Positions 59,695 to 64,000 of a stretch of DNA of 64,000 nt are shown piece after piece. The DNA is from Acrocarpospora catenulata (GTDB taxonomy: Bacteria > Actinomycetota > Actinomycetes > Streptosporangiales > Streptosporangiaceae): NCBI RefSeq assembly GCF_018476525.1, contig NZ_JAHCST010000036.1, forward strand, positions 27,319 through 91,318, given 5' to 3'. Each line of letters opens with the position of its first letter. The stretch's first letter is position 1. The notes beneath the pieces were generated by a model that did no database searches, was not told where the DNA came from, and saw nothing but the letters and a program-made list of their open reading frames with translations. The position numbers were made by a program, and so were the translations under genes.

Positions 59695-59736
59695 CCACCG
59701 TACTGACGTGATTTCTGAGAGTGATATTCATCACCC

Positions 59737-60474
59737 GTGAGTGACCTGGATCCCCCCTCCGGGCCCCGGGCCGACCGGCGCGCGGAGCTCGCCGCCGGGC
59801 TCGCCGAGGTGGAGCGGCGCATCGCCGAGGCGTGCCGCGCCGCCGGGCGTCCCCGCGCCGAGCTCACCCTGATCGCGGTGACCAAGACCTACCCCGCCTC
59901 CGACGTGCGGCTGCTGGCCGGGCTCGGCGTGGCCGACGTGGGGGAGAACCGCGACCAGGAGGCCGCCGCCAAGGCGGCCGAGTGCGCGGACCTGGCGCTC
60001 ACCTGGCACTTCATCGGCCAGGTGCAGACCAACAAGGCCCGCTCCGTGGTCGCCTACGCGGACCTGGTGCACGGCGTCGACCGGCCCCGGCTGGTCGCGG
60101 CGCTCAGCAGGGCCGCCGTGGCGGCCGGGCGCGAGGTGGGCTGCCTGGTCCAGGTCGACCTGGACCAGCGGGCGGACCGGCCGGATCGGGGTGGCGCCCG
60201 GCCCGCCGAGGTGCCCGCGCTGGCCGAGGCGTTGGCCGCGGCCCCCGGGCTGCGGCTGCGTGGGGTGATGGCGGTGGCGCCGCTCGGGGAGGATCCCGCC
60301 GCCGCGTTCGCCCGGCTGGCGGATGTGGCGCAAGCCGTACAGAAGGAACACCCGGGGGCGGACGTGATTTCCGCCGGCATGAGTGGCGATCTCGCGCAGG
60401 CGATAGCGAACGGTGCGACACACCTGCGTGTCGGTACGGCGTTGCTCGGCCGCCGGAAGCCCTTCGTCAGGTAA
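59737..60474 (+). CDS. yggS: Pyridoxal phosphate homeostasis protein (YggS/PLPBP family)
   Basis: The 245-residue TIM-barrel protein binds PLP without known catalysis and keeps cellular B6 in balance. The lysine-bearing strand LIAVTKTYPASDV, VGENRDQEAAAK, WHFIGQVQTNKAR, and ISAGMSGDLAQAI with RVGTALLG are all present. It starts at GTG 59737, 42 nt after ftsZ. In many actinobacteria a yfiH/pgeF gene lies between ftsZ and yggS; none is present here. Confidence 0.94.
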   Translation: MSDLDPPSGPRADRRAELAAGLAEVERRIAEACRAAGRPRAELTLIAVTKTYPASDVRLLAGLGVADVGENRDQEAAAKAAECADLALTWHFIGQVQTNKARSVVAYADLVHGVDRPRLVAALSRAAVAAGREVGCLVQVDLDQRADRPDRGGARPAEVPALAEALAAAPGLRLRGVMAVAPLGEDPAAAFARLADVAQAVQKEHPGADVISAGMSGDLAQAIANGATHLRVGTALLGRRKPFVR

Positions 60475-60606
60475 TGTCCCCCGAGTAACAGCATGAGGTC
60501 GATCAGCGGTTCGCCAGTCGGGGGGTACGGCTTCCGCCACGGACCTTCAAGGCCCGCCAAGGCACGCGCTGCCCTGGTGGCACGGTAGACGGAGGACGAC
60601 GGAGCG

Positions 60607-61113
60607 ATGGCCGGCGCGATGCGCAAAATGGCGGTCTACCTCGGTCTGGTGGAGGATGACGACCGTTACGACAGGTACCGTGACTACGACGCGGACGATT
60701 TCGGCGTGGACGGGTACGACGGGGCAGGCGAGGACTTCGGTCCCGGCGGGGCCCACGGCCGCGATGGAGGGGACGACACGCCGGTGCCCGCCCCCCGACC
60801 CTCGACGGCCGTGATCGAGCGCCGTACGACCGATCTGGCGCGGATCACCACGCTGCACCCGCGTACCTACAACGAGGCGCGGACGATCGGCGAGCACTTC
60901 CGGGAGGGCACCCCGGTAATCATGAATCTGACCGAGATGGTTGACAGCGACGCGAAGCGTCTTGTCGATTTTGCGGCAGGTCTGGTTTTTGGGCTACACG
61001 GCAGCATTGAACGTGTTACCAACAAGGTGTTCCTGTTGTCCCCTGCCAACGTCGAGGTGACGGCGGAGGACAAGGCTCGGATCGCGGAACGCGGGTTCTT
61101 CAACCAGAGCTAG
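60607..61113 (+). CDS. sepF: Division protein SepF
   Basis: SepF anchors FtsZ to the membrane in actinobacteria. The 168-residue product has the N-terminal amphipathic helix [15 protein letters not shown], an Asp/Tyr-rich linker ([15 protein letters not shown]), and the core domain with [15 protein letters not shown] and [36 protein letters not shown] precedes the ATG. It is 132 nt after yggS. Confidence 0.95.
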   Translation: MAGAMRKMAVYLGLVEDDDRYDRYRDYDADDFGVDGYDGAGEDFGPGGAHGRDGGDDTPVPAPRPSTAVIERRTTDLARITTLHPRTYNEARTIGEHFREGTPVIMNLTEMVDSDAKRLVDFAAGLVFGLHGSIERVTNKVFLLSPANVEVTAEDKARIAERGFFNQS

Positions 61114-61196
61114 AGTTCCATGTATGAACAGTGAACGGCTCAGCGGTTCCCGCGGGGACCTGAGGCGGCGGATCTGGATGGAGGCGGGGCTCGGCC

Positions 61197-61490
61197 GTGG
61201 GGATCATTAGTGGGACCTTGGTCTTTGTCCTGTCCCTGTACCTGGTCCTGCTCATCGGCAGGATGATCTTCGAGACGGTGCAGGCGTTCGCCCGGGCCTG
61301 GCGGCCCAGAGGGCCCGTGCTGATACTGGCCGAGGCCACGTACACAGCCACCGATCCGCCGCTCAAGTTCCTCCGCCGTTTTATTCCTCCCCTGAGGTTG
61401 GGTACGGTGGCCTTTGACCTAAGCTTCACAGTGCTGTTCATTGTGGTCTTGGTCTTGATCCAAGTCGTGTCCGCGTTTGGTCGAGGATAG
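61197..61490 (+). CDS. YggT family membrane protein
   Basis: The 97-residue protein has two membrane helices (about residues 5-25 and 72-92) on either side of the family loop TYTATDPPLKFLRRFIPPLRLG. YggT proteins lie between sepF and divIVA in most actinobacteria; a role in envelope growth or osmotic adaptation is suggested but not settled. GTG 61197 follows GGAGGCGGGG. Confidence 0.9.
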   Translation: MGIISGTLVFVLSLYLVLLIGRMIFETVQAFARAWRPRGPVLILAEATYTATDPPLKFLRRFIPPLRLGTVAFDLSFTVLFIVVLVLIQVVSAFGRG

Positions 61491-61534
61491 GTAGTTCTCT
61501 CCGGACAGACTCCAAGCGCGCCAAGGAGACCCAA

Positions 61535-62440
61535 ATGCCGCTGACGCCCGCTGATGTGCGGAACAAGCAGTTCAGTACGACCCGGCTGAGGCCGGGCTAC
61601 GACGAGGAAGAGGTGGATGCCTTCCTCGACGAGGTGGAGGCCGAGCTCGACCGCCTCATCCAGGAGAACGAGGAGCTCCGCGCGAAGCTGGCCGAGTGCC
61701 TGCGGGGCAAGGTCCCCGGTGGCATGAGCATGGCCGGTGGCATGCAGCCTGGCGGCATGCCGCCCGGTGGCATGCAGATGGCCCCCGCGCCGGTGGCCGA
61801 GCCGAAGCCGGAGATGATGCCGCAGCCGGAGCCCATGCGGGCGCCGGAGCCGGTGCGCCCCGAGCCGGTGCCGGTGGGCATGGGCCTGCCGCCCGCCGAG
61901 GACAACATGGACACCGCCGCGCGGGTTCTGGCCCTCGCCCAGCAGACCGCCGACCAGGCCATCGCGGACGCCCGCCGGGAGGCGGACGAGACCGTGACCC
62001 GGGCTCGCCGGGAGGCCGACGAGGTGCTCGGCAAGGCCCGCCGTCAGGCGGAGCAGATCATCGGCGACGCCCGCGCCCGGGCCGAGACCCTGGAACGTGA
62101 CGCTCAGGAGCGCCACCGCCAGGCGATGGGTTCTCTGGTGCAGACCAGGGACGAGCTGGAGCGCAAGGTCGAGGAACTGCGCAGCTTCGAGCGGGAGTAC
62201 CGGAGCAGGCTGAAGCTGTACCTGGAGAACCAGCTCGCCGAGCTGAACGTCTCCGCGGAGGGCAGCGGCGGCTTCCCGATCGTGGGCACCGGGCCGCAGG
62301 CCGTGTCGGGCCCGCAGATGGCGCACGCCATCGCCCCCGGCGGACAGCCCATCCCCGGCGCTCCGAACCCGTTCGGCGCCGACCCTCAGCACTCGGGTGC
62401 CTTCCAGAACCCCGAGGGCCCGCACGGCGACCGGCGGTAA
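61535..62440 (+). CDS. divIVA: DivIVA / Wag31 polar growth protein
   Basis: DivIVA marks poles and septa by sensing membrane curvature and directs tip growth. The 301-residue product has the lipid-binding domain PLTPADVRNKQFSTTRLRPGYDEEEVD, a first coiled coil, a Met/Gly/Pro-rich linker (about residues 62-125) with five GGM-type steps, a long second coiled coil (about 130-240, ADARREADETVTRARREADEV) and a flexible tail. AAGGAGACC precedes the ATG. A strong hairpin lies 120 bp downstream. Confidence 0.96.
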   Translation: MPLTPADVRNKQFSTTRLRPGYDEEEVDAFLDEVEAELDRLIQENEELRAKLAECLRGKVPGGMSMAGGMQPGGMPPGGMQMAPAPVAEPKPEMMPQPEPMRAPEPVRPEPVPVGMGLPPAEDNMDTAARVLALAQQTADQAIADARREADETVTRARREADEVLGKARRQAEQIIGDARARAETLERDAQERHRQAMGSLVQTRDELERKVEELRSFEREYRSRLKLYLENQLAELNVSAEGSGGFPIVGTGPQAVSGPQMAHAIAPGGQPIPGAPNPFGADPQHSGAFQNPEGPHGDRR

Positions 62441-62474
62441 GTTGGCCGGGCCCGCGGCGTCCGCCGTGGGTCGG

Positions 62475-62552
62475 TGACGAGAAGAACGTGATCTGGGTGG
62501 TTACCACGGGTCGTCAGGCCAGGTGGCTGTCCATGGATGGGTTTCTCGTCAA
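62475..62552 (-). repeat. Dispersed palindromic repeat, copy 4 (inverted, 78 bp)
   Basis: On the minus strand it begins TTGACGAGAAACCC and ends CAGATCACGTTCTTCTCGTCA, matching the ends of the 90-bp copies, with ATGGACAGCC retained and a 12-bp shorter, diverged middle. It lies in the gap after divIVA, just before a terminator hairpin. Confidence 0.65.
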
Positions 62553-62559
62553 TAGTCCG

Positions 62560-62600
62560 CGCCTTCCGGCTGGCGTCCCCCCGGCGTCCGGAAGGCGTTC
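62560..62600 (+). terminator. Terminator after divIVA
   Basis: CGCCTTCCGG (62560-62569) pairs perfectly with CCGGAAGGCG (62588-62597) and is followed by TTC. The 18-nt loop can pair further inside. It closes the dcw transcription region. Confidence 0.6.
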
Positions 62601-62687
62601 TGTCGCGTGTACGCCCCTGGCACGCCGCGAGTGCGCCCCTGACGCGCGCCGTGCGTTCCGGAGTTCGGTAGTTCGGAGATCCCCCCA

Positions 62688-63860
62688 GTGATCCTTGTCA
62701 GTGCCGCCCTGGTACTCGCCGCGATCGTCCTGCTCATCGCGGGCGTCGTGCTGGCGAAGCCGTTCCTCGTCATGTGGTCGATCGTGGTCAGCGTGTTGTC
62801 CGCGGTCTGCCTGCTGATCGGGGCGCTGCTCAGGCGGCATGAGCTGTTCCCGGCGGGCGGGCGGCCCAAGACGCCCCCGCTGCCCACCCCCCCGCTGCCT
62901 GCCCAGCAGCCCGCCCACGTCGGCGTACCCGCCTACAGCGGGGCGCCGCAGGCCGCGAGCCCCATGACGGCCGCGCCCGCCCCTCCCTCGGGCACCTCCC
63001 AGGCCGGGCCGCATCTGGGCACCCAGCAGATGCCTCTCCAGCAGACTCAGCAGATGGCCTACCCCGGAGCCCCTGCGGCTCCGCCGCGTCCGCCGATGTC
63101 CCGGACGTTGCCCCCCGGTGGGCTCGGGCCGGATTCCATCGTGATCGTTATTCCTGGGCGGAAGCGGTTCCATCTGCCCAACTGTCGTCAGCTGGCCGGG
63201 CGCGAGGTCGAGGAACTGACGGTCGAGGAGGCCCGCGAGGAGGGCTTCACGCCCTGCACCACCTGTATCGCCGAGAGCGCTTCCCCCATGGCCCCCGGTA
63301 CGACAGCCCCCAGTACGGCGGCTGCCGGTACAACGACGGCCCCCAGCGCGACGGCCCCCAGTGCGCCGCCGGTGATACCCCCCACCTCCTCGCCAGTGGT
63401 TCCTCCCACCTCCTCGCCGGTGGTTCCCTCTCCGGTGGTTCCCCCCGCCACCTCGTCGTCGGTTCCCCCCGCCTCTTCGCCGGTCATCCCTCCCGCCACC
63501 TCGGAGTGGACCGCCTTCCAGCGCCCCAAGCCCGCCGTCCAGGAGCCGCAGGACAAGCCGGAACCCCCGGTGGAGCCCGCCGCCCAGGACGGCCCCGCTC
63601 CCGCGGACCCCACAGTCGAGGCCAACCGCCCGGCCACCGCACCCGCCACTGATTCCGACGCCGACCCCGGCGAGGAAACGACGGTCGCCATCGAGCAGCC
63701 GGAGAAGGGCGGAACCGTCAAGGTCATCGTCGGCACCCGTCGCTTCCACGACTCGAGTTGCCCCCTGATCGAGGCCGCCGACGACAGCGGCATCGAAACC
63801 ATGACCAGAACCGAAGCCGAACAGGCCGGCCTGACCCACTGCACCGCCTGCGGCGAGTAA
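62688..63860 (+). CDS. Membrane protein with two Ada-like metal-binding motifs
   Basis: The 390-residue product has two N-terminal membrane helices (about residues 3-25 and 28-50) and long Pro/Thr/Ser/Ala-rich linkers. Two copies of one small motif stand out: H162-x3-C166 ... C190-x2-C193, and H354-x3-C358 ... C385-x2-C388, each after a V-x-I/V strand. This H-C-C-C layout resembles Ada-type zinc-binding domains found at the ends of secreted or membrane proteins. Function is unknown. GTG 62688 has GGAGAT upstream. It follows the dcw terminator and probably has its own promoter. Confidence 0.82.
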   Translation: MILVSAALVLAAIVLLIAGVVLAKPFLVMWSIVVSVLSAVCLLIGALLRRHELFPAGGRPKTPPLPTPPLPAQQPAHVGVPAYSGAPQAASPMTAAPAPPSGTSQAGPHLGTQQMPLQQTQQMAYPGAPAAPPRPPMSRTLPPGGLGPDSIVIVIPGRKRFHLPNCRQLAGREVEELTVEEAREEGFTPCTTCIAESASPMAPGTTAPSTAAAGTTTAPSATAPSAPPVIPPTSSPVVPPTSSPVVPSPVVPPATSSSVPPASSPVIPPATSEWTAFQRPKPAVQEPQDKPEPPVEPAAQDGPAPADPTVEANRPATAPATDSDADPGEETTVAIEQPEKGGTVKVIVGTRRFHDSSCPLIEAADDSGIETMTRTEAEQAGLTHCTACGE

Positions 63861-64000
63861 AAACTCCACAAAACTTGCCGCCCACTACTCGGCAATCAAA
63901 TTCCCACACACGCACGGGCTTCCCCCGCACCCCAAAGCACGTGTCGATCTACGAAATCGGTTTGCCGCCGTTCTCCCGCCCACCCGCCCCTCTATTACCG
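63861..64000. other. Right-edge intergenic sequence
   Basis: The last 140 bp are more AT-rich than the rest, with AAAACTCC and CAATCAAATTCC stretches. I see no hairpin, tRNA or start codon with a ribosome binding site before the edge. Confidence 0.4.

Overview
The window is high-GC actinobacterial chromosome, most like the Streptosporangiaceae (Nonomuraea/Streptosporangium type). Reasons: very strong G/C bias at third codon positions; a dcw cluster that continues ftsZ-yggS-sepF-yggT-divIVA; a MurE with the DNPR motif for meso-diaminopimelate; an F420-dependent luciferase-like oxidoreductase; and many leaderless starts, in which a TANNNT box sits 6-8 nt before ATG/GTG. The species assignment is inference.

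Layout. 1-14.8 kb is housekeeping: metK, a helicase-motif-less priA, two paralogous proteins of unknown function, def, fmt, rsmB, rpe, and an FMN riboswitch that leads the riboflavin operon ribD-ribE-ribBA-ribH, followed by a small membrane PH-like protein. 14.99-24.06 kb is an accessory island, an FxSxx-COOH RiPP locus: a 33-residue precursor (FxsA), a radical SAM/SPASM cyclophane maturase fused to a degenerate HExxH domain (FxsB), an AAC(3)-fold acetyltransferase homologue, two TIR-like FxsC proteins, and a 1333-residue ParA-like/TIR/NB-ARC/TPR protein (FxsT). The last three genes overlap one another by 14 nt. This is the least understood system in the window. 24.05-31.2 kb holds an alpha/beta hydrolase, a molybdoenzyme-maturation cassette (MoxR/CoxD-like, CoxE-like VWA, XdhC, MobA/MocA-like) with no Mo-enzyme beside it, a membrane endonuclease/exonuclease/phosphatase-fold protein and an F420 oxidoreductase. 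31.3-37.9 kb holds a secreted GH9 glycosidase, a Xaa-Pro peptidase, efp, nusB, a methyltransferase, dinB under a LexA box, and a DUF3040 protein. 37.9-42.8 kb is a leftward moxR-DUF58-transglutaminase operon. 43.3-62.4 kb is the division and cell wall cluster, mostly linked by 4-nt stop/start overlaps. The window ends with a membrane protein carrying two Ada-like metal-binding motifs.

Regulatory and repeat signals I can read directly: four dispersed copies of a 78-90 bp imperfect palindrome with TTAAYGAGAAA-type ends (6841, 27274, 29092, 62475); 10-bp-phased GTGGRG repeats over the mraZ promoter with two further pairs upstream; four 11-bp GGTTCACC-type units (PHO-box-like) near 25.2 kb; a LexA box at dinB; a perfect 10-bp inverted repeat at the GH9 gene; an inverted repeat upstream of ftsZ; and several intrinsic-terminator-like hairpins. 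No rRNA, tRNA, CRISPR array or complete insertion sequence was seen.
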